From positions 62,001 to 126,000 of the forward strand of contig DKQK01000057.1 of the NCBI GenBank assembly GCA_002471665.1: a stretch of DNA of 64,000 nucleotides. The letters run 5' to 3'. Position 1 is the stretch's first letter; each line of letters begins with the position of its first letter. The DNA comes from Gammaproteobacteria bacterium UBA7310. Lineage in GTDB: Bacteria; Pseudomonadota; Gammaproteobacteria; Pseudomonadales; Ketobacteraceae. The translations under genes and the position numbers were made by a program. Below the pieces are notes generated by a model. The model saw nothing but the letters and a program-made list of their open reading frames with translations, was not told the origin of the DNA and searched no databases. This document shows positions 1 through 8,002 of the stretch, in pieces.

Positions 1-1271
1 TCGTAAACCCCCACCAAATAGTTGCCGGTGCCCATCATACCTGTGTCATTGCGGATTCTGGTGTGCATTGCTGGGGTGCTGGAAAAACAGATGAGGGAGG
101 GTATCCTCAAGCCGGCCAAAGCATCGTTCCGGCATCGGTTACCCATCCATCGGCAATTGGCCTTGGCAATGCGCATACCTGTGCACTTCAAGATAATCAG
201 ATCTATTGCTGGGGAGAGGGGGCGTGGGGGCAACTTGATATTCCGGAAATTGAAGGTGCTATCGATTTGTTTGCCGTTGGTGGAACCCATTCCTGTGTGG
301 TGGTCAATGATCAGATGCAATGTTGGGGCAGCAATCAATCGGGAGCGCTGGATATACCCGAGGGCATACATGAGATTACGGTAATAGCTGCGGGCAATAG
401 AAATGTCTGCGCCCTGTCAGCCGATAAATTGGTTTGTTGGGGTAACAATCAATACGGATTAAGTGAAGCCCCCCGCAGCTTGGCGCGTCCCCTTCAGATA
501 TCGGCTGCTGAACAACAGATCTGCATTCGGGGTGACGATGGTGTGCATTGTTGGAGTAGCTTTCCTACCGATCCTGATAGTTTATCCAATGCAACGGATG
601 TAGCCGTTGGAAATCGACATGGTTGCTACATAGATGATAACGGCCTGGCCTGCTACGGCGATAATAATCACCACCAGAGCCTGGTGCCCGATGCAATAGT
701 TAACACCGCCGTCAATGTTGAAGCCGGTTATAACCATAGTTGCGCGATCAGCAATAGCGGCGGTGTTGATTGCTGGGGTGATGACTTTTCTGGTGCTACC
801 CAGGTACCGGCCAGTTTGGGGCCAGTGCAGGTGTTAGGTTTGGGGCGCGATATTAGTTGCGCTTTGCAGCCCACCGAAGCCGTATGCTGGGGTGATATAA
901 ACTCCTATCCGTTGACCCATCCTGTGGCCGTTGCTGCTGGTGTTGATCATAGCTGTGCCATCGATGATGACGGTGTACATTGTTGGGGGTATAACCGTTA
1001 TGGCAAGCTGGATGTGCCCGACATGAATAACCCCACCGATATTACTGCGGGATGGGAACACAGTTGCGCCCTTGCCGATGAAGGAGTGCTGTGCTGGGGG
1101 GCTGGTGATGGCGGCTCGAATCCTAATTACGATTATGGTCAGAGCGTTGTGCCCCATGGTCAACTGGTGAACCCAAGAGATGTGGAAGCTGCCCTGACCT
1201 ACTCTTGTGCCTTGGATGATTTGGGAGTGCGCTGTTGGGGATTTCGAAACTTTCGGGTTATTACGAGGTAG
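1..1271 (+). CDS. RCC1-like repeat protein, 5' end cut by window edge
   Basis: The frame is open from base 3 to a TAG at 1269-1271, so the true start lies left of the window. The visible ~420 residues are a string of roughly 40-residue repeats, each with a pattern close to AGxxHxCAI...VxCWG. This is the RCC1/BLIP-II beta-propeller signature. Nearly every repeat carries two Cys, one before and one in the CWG turn, which suggests intrablade disulfides and so a periplasmic or extracellular location (inference). The chain ends in FRVITR shortly after a final repeat. Function is unknown: RCC1-like propellers in bacteria serve as protein- or ligand-binding scaffolds. The gene converges on the glutamine synthetase gene. 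Its signal peptide, if any, is outside the window. Confidence 0.8.
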   Translation, partial: VNPHQIVAGAHHTCVIADSGVHCWGAGKTDEGGYPQAGQSIVPASVTHPSAIGLGNAHTCALQDNQIYCWGEGAWGQLDIPEIEGAIDLFAVGGTHSCVVVNDQMQCWGSNQSGALDIPEGIHEITVIAAGNRNVCALSADKLVCWGNNQYGLSEAPRSLARPLQISAAEQQICIRGDDGVHCWSSFPTDPDSLSNATDVAVGNRHGCYIDDNGLACYGDNNHHQSLVPDAIVNTAVNVEAGYNHSCAISNSGGVDCWGDDFSGATQVPASLGPVQVLGLGRDISCALQPTEAVCWGDINSYPLTHPVAVAAGVDHSCAIDDDGVHCWGYNRYGKLDVPDMNNPTDITAGWEHSCALADEGVLCWGAGDGGSNPNYDYGQSVVPHGQLVNPRDVEAALTYSCALDDLGVRCWGFRNFRVITR

Positions 1272-1288
1272 ATTGTGATGAGAGTGAG

Positions 1289-1331
1289 TTGATTGGACAA
1301 GGCCTCAATGTGTGAAGCCTTTCCCAATCAA
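1289..1331. terminator. Hairpin between convergent genes
   Basis: An outer 8-bp stem (TTGATTGG at 1289-1296 with CCAATCAA at 1324-1331) encloses an inner AAGGC/GCCTT stem (1299-1303 and 1317-1321). It lies exactly between the stops of the RCC1-like gene and glutamine synthetase. There is no clean T-run on either strand, so efficiency as an intrinsic terminator is uncertain. Confidence 0.5.
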
Positions 1332-1354
1332 CGATGCTTACACTACTTAAATCA

Positions 1355-3529
1355 TTACCGCATAAACAACATCTCATAATACTTCGGCAGTGGCCACAGT
1401 TGGTCATCCACCAGGGTCTCCAGCAGATCCGCTTGTTCGCGCACCGCCAGCATCAGGCCGCAGAGTGTGTCGGCGCAATACTTCATGTGATCTTCGGTGG
1501 ATGCGAAGTCGTGGGCCTCCAGGGCCGCCGACAGTTTGTCCACTTCGGCCATCATGGCGTTGGCGGTGGTGGCGATGCGGGTGGCCACGCCGCTGTCCAG
1601 GGTGATGGACAACGCTTTGGCGGCGCTTAGGGTTTCTGTGAGTGTGGACAGATAATTCACCGCTGCGGGGTAGATCATGGTGGTGGCCATATCCACCACC
1701 AGTTTGGCTTCCACTTCGATGGAGAGAATGTATTGCTCGGCGTAGACTTCGTAGCGGCTGGTGACCTCCTTGGGGGAGAGCACTCCGGTGCGTTCAAACA
1801 AGCCTTGAATGTCTTCGCTCAACAATACCGGCAGGGCATCGGCGGTGGTGGGAATGTTCTTCAGGCCGCGTTCTTCCACCGCAGCGCGGTGCCATTCACT
1901 GGAATAGCCGTCACCACCGAATACCACGTTGCCGTGTTCGATCATCAGATCCTGCAGTACGCTGAATACGGCCTCGGTTGGGGTGGCGCTGCTTTGCAGA
2001 GCCGGTGCCAGTTTGTCGGCAATCCAATCCAGGGAATCCGCCAGCATGGTGTTCATGGCCACCAACGGGCCTGAAACCGAGGCGGATGAGCCCACGGCGC
2101 GGAACTCAAAGCGGTTACCGGTGAAAGCAAAGGGAGAGGTGCGGTTGCGGTCGCCGGGATCGCGTTCGAACTTCAGTATCTCGGCCAGGCCGATGTCCAT
2201 CATGCCGCCACTGAGCAACTCGCCGATGTTGCCCTCTTTAATGTCCATAAAGAGTTTTTCCAGCTGGTCCCCCAGGTAGACCGACAGAATGGCCGGTGGG
2301 GCCTCGTTGGCTCCCAGGCGGTGATCGTTGGAGGCCGAGGCGATGACGGCCCGCAGCAATGGCCCGTAGAGATGCACGCCACGGATTACTGCACCACAAA
2401 ACAGCAGAAAGTTCAGATTGTCGTTGGGGGTCTTGCCCGGGTCCAGCAGGTTGCCCTGGGTGGCGTTACCCACCGACCAGTTCACGTGCTTACCGGAGCC
2501 GTTGACCCCGGCGAAAGGTTTTTCATGCAGCAGGCAGACAAAGCCGTGCTGTTTGGCGGTGATTTTCAGCAGGGTCATCAACATCTGCTGGTGATCCGAG
2601 GCCACGTTGGCGCTTTCAAAGTAGGGGGCGATCTCAAACTGCCCCGGTGCCACCTCGTTGTGATGGGTTTTGGCGGGAATGCCCAGGCGGTAGAGCTTGT
2701 CTTCCAGGGCTTGCATAAACACCTGCACCCGTTCCGGGATGGCGGCAAAGTAGTGGTCATCAAACTGTTGGCCTTTGGCGGGGGCGGCGCCGAACAGGGA
2801 GCGTCCGGCCAGCATCAAATCGGGGCGGGCAGCGGCCAGGCCGGCGTCAATCAGGAAGTATTCCTGTTCGGCGCCGCAGCTTGAGTTCACGGTGGCGATG
2901 TCGGTTTCGCCCATCAGTGACAGCACTTTCTGGGCCGCCTTGTTCATGGCGGCATTGGAGCGCATCAGCGGGATCTTTTTGTCTAGGGCTTCCCCGGTCC
3001 AGGATAAAAATACGCTGGGAATCATTAACGTAGCGCCGTTATCCGTATGCATGACGTAGGCGGGGCTGGTGGGGTCCCAGGCGGTGTAGCCACGGGCGGC
3101 GTTGGTCATGCGCAGGCTGCCGTTGGGGAACGACGAACCGTCGGGTTCGCCCTTGATCAGCAGGCTGCCGGTGAATTCTGTAATGGCGGCGCCATCGGCA
3201 TTGGTGACGATGAAACCATCGTGTTTCTCCGCCGTGACATTGGTCATGGGGTAGAAAATATGAGAGAAGAATTTCACGCCTTTGGCGATGGCCCAGTCCT
3301 TCATGGCGGCGGCCACCACATCGGCCGTACCCGGATCCAGCGGGGCACCGGTTTGTACGGTTTTCTTCATGGCCTTGAAGGCGCTTTTCGACAGGCACTC
3401 CTCCATGGTGGCCAGATTGAACACGTCGTCGGCCCAGATTTTTTTCAACGGCAGTGGCATGTCGACGTCCACTGGTGGTCGGGTGGTGATGCCGGCAATG
3501 GCGGTAAGACGGGCTTGGTTTCCACTCAT
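1355..3529 (-). CDS. glnN: Glutamine synthetase type III
   Basis: Makes glutamine from glutamate, ammonia and ATP in the cytoplasm. The 724-residue length fits the GSIII class (~700-730), well above GSI (~470). Visible GSIII motifs are NGSGKHVNWS and EVAPGQFEIAP in the catalytic core and VVFGGDGYS near the C-terminus. The frame stays open about 80 codons further upstream, but the ATG at 3529 (MSGNQ) is preceded by a GGGGAC ribosome site and gives the family length. It follows the catalase-like gene on the same strand with a 133-bp gap holding a hairpin. GSIII is common in Bacteroidetes and cyanobacteria and less usual in gammaproteobacteria, so it may be an auxiliary enzyme beside a GSI elsewhere (inference). 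Confidence 0.93.
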   Translation of the reverse strand: MSGNQARLTAIAGITTRPPVDVDMPLPLKKIWADDVFNLATMEECLSKSAFKAMKKTVQTGAPLDPGTADVVAAAMKDWAIAKGVKFFSHIFYPMTNVTAEKHDGFIVTNADGAAITEFTGSLLIKGEPDGSSFPNGSLRMTNAARGYTAWDPTSPAYVMHTDNGATLMIPSVFLSWTGEALDKKIPLMRSNAAMNKAAQKVLSLMGETDIATVNSSCGAEQEYFLIDAGLAAARPDLMLAGRSLFGAAPAKGQQFDDHYFAAIPERVQVFMQALEDKLYRLGIPAKTHHNEVAPGQFEIAPYFESANVASDHQQMLMTLLKITAKQHGFVCLLHEKPFAGVNGSGKHVNWSVGNATQGNLLDPGKTPNDNLNFLLFCGAVIRGVHLYGPLLRAVIASASNDHRLGANEAPPAILSVYLGDQLEKLFMDIKEGNIGELLSGGMMDIGLAEILKFERDPGDRNRTSPFAFTGNRFEFRAVGSSASVSGPLVAMNTMLADSLDWIADKLAPALQSSATPTEAVFSVLQDLMIEHGNVVFGGDGYSSEWHRAAVEERGLKNIPTTADALPVLLSEDIQGLFERTGVLSPKEVTSRYEVYAEQYILSIEVEAKLVVDMATTMIYPAAVNYLSTLTETLSAAKALSITLDSGVATRIATTANAMMAEVDKLSAALEAHDFASTEDHMKYCADTLCGLMLAVREQADLLETLVDDQLWPLPKYYEMLFMR

Positions 3530-3563
3530 TGTGAGTCCCCTAACAAGCAAAGTTAAATGAGAT

Positions 3564-3586
3564 ACGGCCTGTAGCGAACAGGCCGT
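3564..3586 (-). terminator. Perfect 9-bp hairpin upstream of glnN
   Basis: ACGGCCTGT at 3564-3572 pairs with ACAGGCCGT at 3578-3586 around a 5-nt loop. On the minus strand it follows the catalase-like stop and precedes the glnN ribosome site by about 40 nt, with only a weak T-rich tail. It could end the upstream operon or act as a leader structure for glnN. Confidence 0.5.
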
Positions 3587-3662
3587 AAGGTGTGATGGCT
3601 CAACTTTGGCTGTGCAATAGCTGCGCCAAGTGGAAAACAGGCGCAGATCCGCAGGGGCAGGA

Positions 3663-4907
3663 TTAATTGCAGGATGGCGGGGCGCCGGCACTCCCAAGGG
3701 GTGTGTACAGGGAATCAAAGCAACGCTTGGCAGGGGCCGGTGCCGGGCTGGGGTGCAACACGGCAGACAGGTCACAGGTCTGTTCCGGCGTCAGGCACCA
3801 GCCCTCCGGCTCAAAATGGGGGGCGTCGTTTTGCTTATGGCGAAACCGGGATACGGCATGATAAACCAGGCGCCGGGCTTTGCTGAGGCTGCCCAGGGGG
3901 CGCCAGTCGCCCACACCGTGCCACGGGTTCATGGACAGGTTTTCGCAAAAGCTTTGTTGCTGTTCGCCACTGAAACTTTGTGGCGGGATGTGCAGGCGGG
4001 CAACGGGAACAAAGGGGGATTCCGCCTCCGACCAGATGGCGGTGGCGTCGTCCAGCGGCATGGCATGGCCCGCCAGCCGTTGCTGCAGCATGAAATCGAA
4101 GCAGGCGGCACCGGATTCCAATTGCCCGGCCATGGCCTCGGTCAGGAAGTCGTGATCCTGTGGGTCGGCATGGGTGTGAAACTGCATACCGGCGCAGGGG
4201 CGCGCGGAAAATTTCACGGCGCTATTGCCCAGTTGATAGGGCAGCATGGAATAGTACTGTGGTTGCAACGGGGTGGTGATTTTGGAGGATACGGTCTGTG
4301 CCGCGATGTACAGGCGCCGTGGATGCAGGCGCGGAGGCCACAGGCTGACAAACCAGGCCAGGCGCTTCTGTTGCGCCAGGTATTTCATATCGGCTACGTA
4401 ATCGAAAATATTGCGGTTAAAAAAAGCCGGGGTGTTGGTCATGATGAAATCCTGGGTTTTGGCGCCCTCCAGCTCCGGTGCGATCTTGTCCCCATCCACG
4501 TTCATCACTTTGATGGCCATGCCGCGGGCATCCGGTTTGCTGTCGGCCTGCACCAGCATGTCGCCGTTGGAAAAGCGGATCCAGGCCTGGTATTCCCGCC
4601 CCGGTTCGCTGAACACGCTGTGCTGAAAATGGAGGGGAATGTTGCCGTTGATGGAGAAGGTGGCGCGCACGCAACCGGTGGCTTTGGCGTGGGCGTCACG
4701 CCGGTAGGGCAGCCCGTTGTGTTTTTCCGCCCAGGTTGAAATCTGGCGGCCGTATTCCATGGCCTGGGCAATGGCGGTTTGTTCTTCCGGGCTCAGCTCC
4801 ATTCCCAGTGAATCCATGGCGGGCGCAGTGGGGGGGGCGGCGTGGCCGATGCCGCAGCAGCCCAGCAACAGGGCGCTGATTGCGTTTATGATCCTGGTTT
4901 TTTTCAT
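3663..4907 (-). CDS. Secreted catalase-like heme protein (SrpA/minicatalase type)
   Basis: A 414-residue member of the catalase superfamily, with a signal peptide (MKKTRIINAISALLLGCCGIGHA) that predicts periplasmic export. The distal-heme His is seen at about residue 73 in DAHAKATG, followed by the RFS, DARGMAIK and TNTPAFF stretches that match catalase core positions. It is shorter than a full catalase (~480), so it resembles the minicatalase and allene-oxide-synthase branch, whose members act on organic hydroperoxides. ATG 4907 is chosen because AGGAG lies 8 nt upstream and the ATG overlaps the TGA of the preceding gene (ATGA). That overlap implies translational coupling to the di-heme gene. 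The substrate is not known; a fatty-acid hydroperoxide is a reasonable guess given the lipase and di-heme neighbours. Confidence 0.82.
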   Translation of the reverse strand: MKKTRIINAISALLLGCCGIGHAAPPTAPAMDSLGMELSPEEQTAIAQAMEYGRQISTWAEKHNGLPYRRDAHAKATGCVRATFSINGNIPLHFQHSVFSEPGREYQAWIRFSNGDMLVQADSKPDARGMAIKVMNVDGDKIAPELEGAKTQDFIMTNTPAFFNRNIFDYVADMKYLAQQKRLAWFVSLWPPRLHPRRLYIAAQTVSSKITTPLQPQYYSMLPYQLGNSAVKFSARPCAGMQFHTHADPQDHDFLTEAMAGQLESGAACFDFMLQQRLAGHAMPLDDATAIWSEAESPFVPVARLHIPPQSFSGEQQQSFCENLSMNPWHGVGDWRPLGSLSKARRLVYHAVSRFRHKQNDAPHFEPEGWCLTPEQTCDLSAVLHPSPAPAPAKRCFDSLYTPLGSAGAPPSCN

Positions 4908-6958
4908 GGCTTGGGCTCCTGTTCCACTATGCCGTGGCGCAGATGATTGTTGCGGCATCGGGTGGCGCTCCATTGGTGTGGCGGCGGCGCGCTGTAGCGG
5001 GCCCAGTTCTGCGGATCGCCATTGAGTGCCTCATCAAAATCGGGATTGCCCATCACCTTAAGGTATTCCAGCAGTTCATAGCGTTGCATTTCACTTAACA
5101 GGGGGCCGATGCGGCCGGGTATGTCCACGTCGGTAAACAGGTGCCCATGATTGCGGTTGCCCTGGATGCGGGTGTCATGAAAAAAACTGCCTTCTGTTTT
5201 GTGCGTCAGGTAGCCCAGCTTCTGCGGATCGTATTCACGATTACCCACGTAGAATGTTGTGGGGCGTTGCTGCAGTGGAGACAGCAGGTGGTAGATACTG
5301 GGAACAGAGCCGTTGTGGAGGAAGGGTGGCGTCGCCCACACGCCGTGCAGCGGGCGGGCTTTGTAGGCCCGCTGATTGGCGATGCGAAAGGGCACGTTGA
5401 GGCCGTCGTAGTTTGCGATTTCAGCGCCGGTGATATCCCAACGTGCGTAGAGTTTTGGTACCAGCAGGTTTAACAGCACCTGTAAGCCATCCCCGGCATT
5501 CACCGGTTTTGAGCCGGGCACCAGTTTGCTGGCGTCGTAGCGGTTGTCCATGTAATTGTCCGCCAGTTTGGGATCGGTGCCGATTTCTTGGGTGCTGATC
5601 CACGGCATGGACCAGATAGTGCTGCGCCAATCCCGGCGTACCGGCCGGCCATCCTGCTGGCTGATGTCGCCGGCCATATCCCACTGCCAGTTACTGTTGA
5701 TCTGGCCGGGAATCTGCGGGTTGGCCTGGTCTGCAACCGGCCAGGCATAAGGCTCGGAAATATGGGGGCCATGGCAGTGCTGGCAGTGATCGGCAAACAG
5801 TTGCTTGCCGGCCCGGGCGCGCTCGAAGTCAATGTTGCCCAGAATATCCTGCGGCCACTTGGGTGGTTTCAGCATGCGCAGTAAACCTTCGGCGCAATGC
5901 AGGCCATCCACATCCACCACGGTTTCACCCAGTTCGCTGGCGGGCAGGGGGTTGCCCTGTTTATCCACCAGTTTGATGGGTGCCAGCACACCCAGGGTTT
6001 CACCCACATTGCGGGCCATGGCCTGGTTGGTGAAACCGGTGTACTGCACCCAGTCAAAGCGCCAGATATCCCACAAAAACGGCAGGCTGGCAGGGGCGTC
6101 GGCGGGGCGATAGTTGGCCGGCACATCCATGTCGTAACCGAACACCACATTGGCGATGCGGCCGACAGCATCAATGCGGCCGCGGCCTTCCTCCACCGGG
6201 TAGTATTTGGGATTGCCGGCGCCCTGCATGAAGTGCTTCATATGGTCGGCGAAGGCCCACATCTCAGTTTTCAGTTGCTCCCGTTGCGCCTCGTCATGGC
6301 CGGCAACACGGGTGGCAAAGCGGTTCCACTTCACGGGATTGAGCAGGGTTTCGAACACAGAGGCCCCCAGGGTGGTAATGAATTCTCCCCGTTTGGCATT
6401 GGAGAGGCTTTGTACCGCCTGGCCCCCATCCACCCGCAGGGCAGTACCCTGGTAGTGCAGCTCGCCGGTATGGCAGGTGGCGCAACCGATATCCAGGCGT
6501 TCCTTGCCGGTGCCGGGGTCCACATGGCGCCCCAGTCCCACGGGCAGGTTACCCGGGTTCAAGGGATCGGCCTGTTGTCCCGGGGTGACGATGAATCCCC
6601 AGCCCCGCATATTGTCATCGGTGGCCAGCCGTTCGTGGGATAAAGGGAGTTCCAGATTGATGAACCACTGATACTCAATGCCCAGCAGTTCAGTGCCCTG
6701 TGGTGTGTAATAAAAATTCTGGCGTTGTTGTTGGGTCCAGCCATCATTCAGGTAGCGCACCTGGTAAACCGTCTCCCGGGTCAGGTTGGGGGTTAGAAAC
6801 AGGCGGGCCTGATGCCAACCAATGGCCAGCACCACCACCACTACAACAGTGACCCTGAGCCAGCGTGGGCCAAGGCTCAGCCAGAGCGTCCAGAGGGCTT
6901 TCAGAATCCCCAGCAACCAATGGAGTGCGCCGCGGCAGAGGTGTTTTAGCGTGTGCAT
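4904..6958 (-). CDS. Membrane-anchored di-heme cytochrome c oxygenase/peroxidase-like protein
   Basis: A 684-residue protein with one N-terminal transmembrane segment (about residues 33-48) and the rest periplasmic. Two c-type heme motifs are seen, CATCH at C159 and CQHCH at C392. Length and spacing fit the RoxA/di-heme cytochrome c peroxidase-like group rather than the ~350-residue classical CCP. Known members of this group oxygenate rubber (RoxA) or oleic acid (P. aeruginosa 10S-dioxygenase and diol synthase). It sits between the lipase gene (45 bp upstream) and the catalase-like gene (4-bp ATGA overlap). That context favours a lipid-oxidation role over H2O2 removal, as inference. The ATG at 6958 has a GGAG about 12 nt upstream, a weak spacing. 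Confidence 0.82.
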   Translation of the reverse strand: MHTLKHLCRGALHWLLGILKALWTLWLSLGPRWLRVTVVVVVVLAIGWHQARLFLTPNLTRETVYQVRYLNDGWTQQQRQNFYYTPQGTELLGIEYQWFINLELPLSHERLATDDNMRGWGFIVTPGQQADPLNPGNLPVGLGRHVDPGTGKERLDIGCATCHTGELHYQGTALRVDGGQAVQSLSNAKRGEFITTLGASVFETLLNPVKWNRFATRVAGHDEAQREQLKTEMWAFADHMKHFMQGAGNPKYYPVEEGRGRIDAVGRIANVVFGYDMDVPANYRPADAPASLPFLWDIWRFDWVQYTGFTNQAMARNVGETLGVLAPIKLVDKQGNPLPASELGETVVDVDGLHCAEGLLRMLKPPKWPQDILGNIDFERARAGKQLFADHCQHCHGPHISEPYAWPVADQANPQIPGQINSNWQWDMAGDISQQDGRPVRRDWRSTIWSMPWISTQEIGTDPKLADNYMDNRYDASKLVPGSKPVNAGDGLQVLLNLLVPKLYARWDITGAEIANYDGLNVPFRIANQRAYKARPLHGVWATPPFLHNGSVPSIYHLLSPLQQRPTTFYVGNREYDPQKLGYLTHKTEGSFFHDTRIQGNRNHGHLFTDVDIPGRIGPLLSEMQRYELLEYLKVMGNPDFDEALNGDPQNWARYSAPPPHQWSATRCRNNHLRHGIVEQEPKP

Positions 6959-7003
6959 AATGTCAGAGTACTCCGTGGGTGAATGGGTAGGTTTTTATTG
7001 GGA

Positions 7004-7882
7004 TCAATGTGGGATGTAGCGCTCACGTTGGGCATAGGGAACCGCTGTTGCCCCCTCCAGCTTGCTGTTGATATTGCGCAGATAATGCGTCATGAAATGC
7101 TCGGTGATGCTTTCATTGCCCAGGTTGTCCCAGAAGGAATCCACACCTTCGGTGCGAACCTGGTGCTGGGTTTGGTAGCTGTAGTACTTGCCTTGCAATA
7201 AGATCAGTTCCGGGCCCAGGTGTTCGTAGGCGCCATGGAGGGAGTCCAACAGATCGGTGGGGGGCACCAGGGGCACCAGATCATTTTCATCCGCCACTCT
7301 CAATAACGGCAGGTGGCGGTATTTTTGCGCTCCGGCATGATTGGTGACCTTGGGTTGGCCAAAATTGATGGAGGGTCCCAGGGGGTAACCTTCCTCGTAC
7401 AGATACATCATCAGTAGGGTGGCTATGGCCGCACCCAGGGAGTGACCGGTGACGATAGTTGTGTATTTTTTGTTCAGCTTGGGTTGGATATCGCGAAAAA
7501 TCTGGTCCGTATCCCGATCGAATCCGTTGTGTACGAAGATGCCCAGCTTGGGATTGCGGGATTCGATATAGGCCACGTCATCGCGAATGTTGCGCAGGTT
7601 GTCGGTACCGCGCACTGCGATGATCTGACGCTGGTGCTGGTGGTCCAGCTCCATAAAATATTGCACCTTACCCTGCGCGCTGGTGGCCACCAGTTGGGTG
7701 GCGGGAAAGGTGGCCCTGATGAGCGCTTCAGTCTGGTAGGCGGCTGCAGCCCGTTGGGCATACCAATCCACTTCATGAAACCGGATCTGTACCTTGTCGC
7801 TATTGTCCTGATTCTGGCAGGCTGTCAGTAACAGCACTACCGCGAAAATGAATGGCTTCATTATCCTGGCAGTCTGATTCAT
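7004..7882 (-). CDS. Class 3 lipase-family lipoprotein
   Basis: An alpha/beta-hydrolase of the lipase class 3 family, 292 residues. The nucleophile elbow GHSLG lies at about residue 147. A later VADENDLVPLVPP stretch is where the catalytic Asp of this family falls. The N-terminus is a lipoprotein signal with lipobox LTAC (Cys22), so the protein should be lipid-anchored in the cell envelope. An internal ATG at 7861 would give a shorter, equally good signal peptide (MKPFIFAVV); neither start has a clear ribosome site. It is the first gene of the lipase, di-heme, catalase-like set, and could release fatty acids for the downstream heme proteins (inference). Confidence 0.85.
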   Translation of the reverse strand: MNQTARIMKPFIFAVVLLLTACQNQDNSDKVQIRFHEVDWYAQRAAAAYQTEALIRATFPATQLVATSAQGKVQYFMELDHQHQRQIIAVRGTDNLRNIRDDVAYIESRNPKLGIFVHNGFDRDTDQIFRDIQPKLNKKYTTIVTGHSLGAAIATLLMMYLYEEGYPLGPSINFGQPKVTNHAGAQKYRHLPLLRVADENDLVPLVPPTDLLDSLHGAYEHLGPELILLQGKYYSYQTQHQVRTEGVDSFWDNLGNESITEHFMTHYLRNINSKLEGATAVPYAQRERYIPH

Positions 7883-8002
7883 AGTGTCCGCTATGTCACT
7901 TGCTTCGCAATGTCACCGTGTCTAAATGGTGTTTTTGATTTATAGTTATCCAGGCTCGATTTATTTGATCGGCCTGCGTTGTTTCCCGGTTTGGGCTTTT
8001 TC

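Noticed and set aside
3530..3775. N-terminal extension of glutamine synthetase
   Set aside because: The extension crosses the 3564-3586 hairpin, has Pro/Cys-rich non-homologous sequence, and a good ribosome site lies before 3529.
3630..4739. 369-codon frame on the plus strand
   Set aside because: It is antisense to the catalase-like gene, with a composition typical of a shadow frame.
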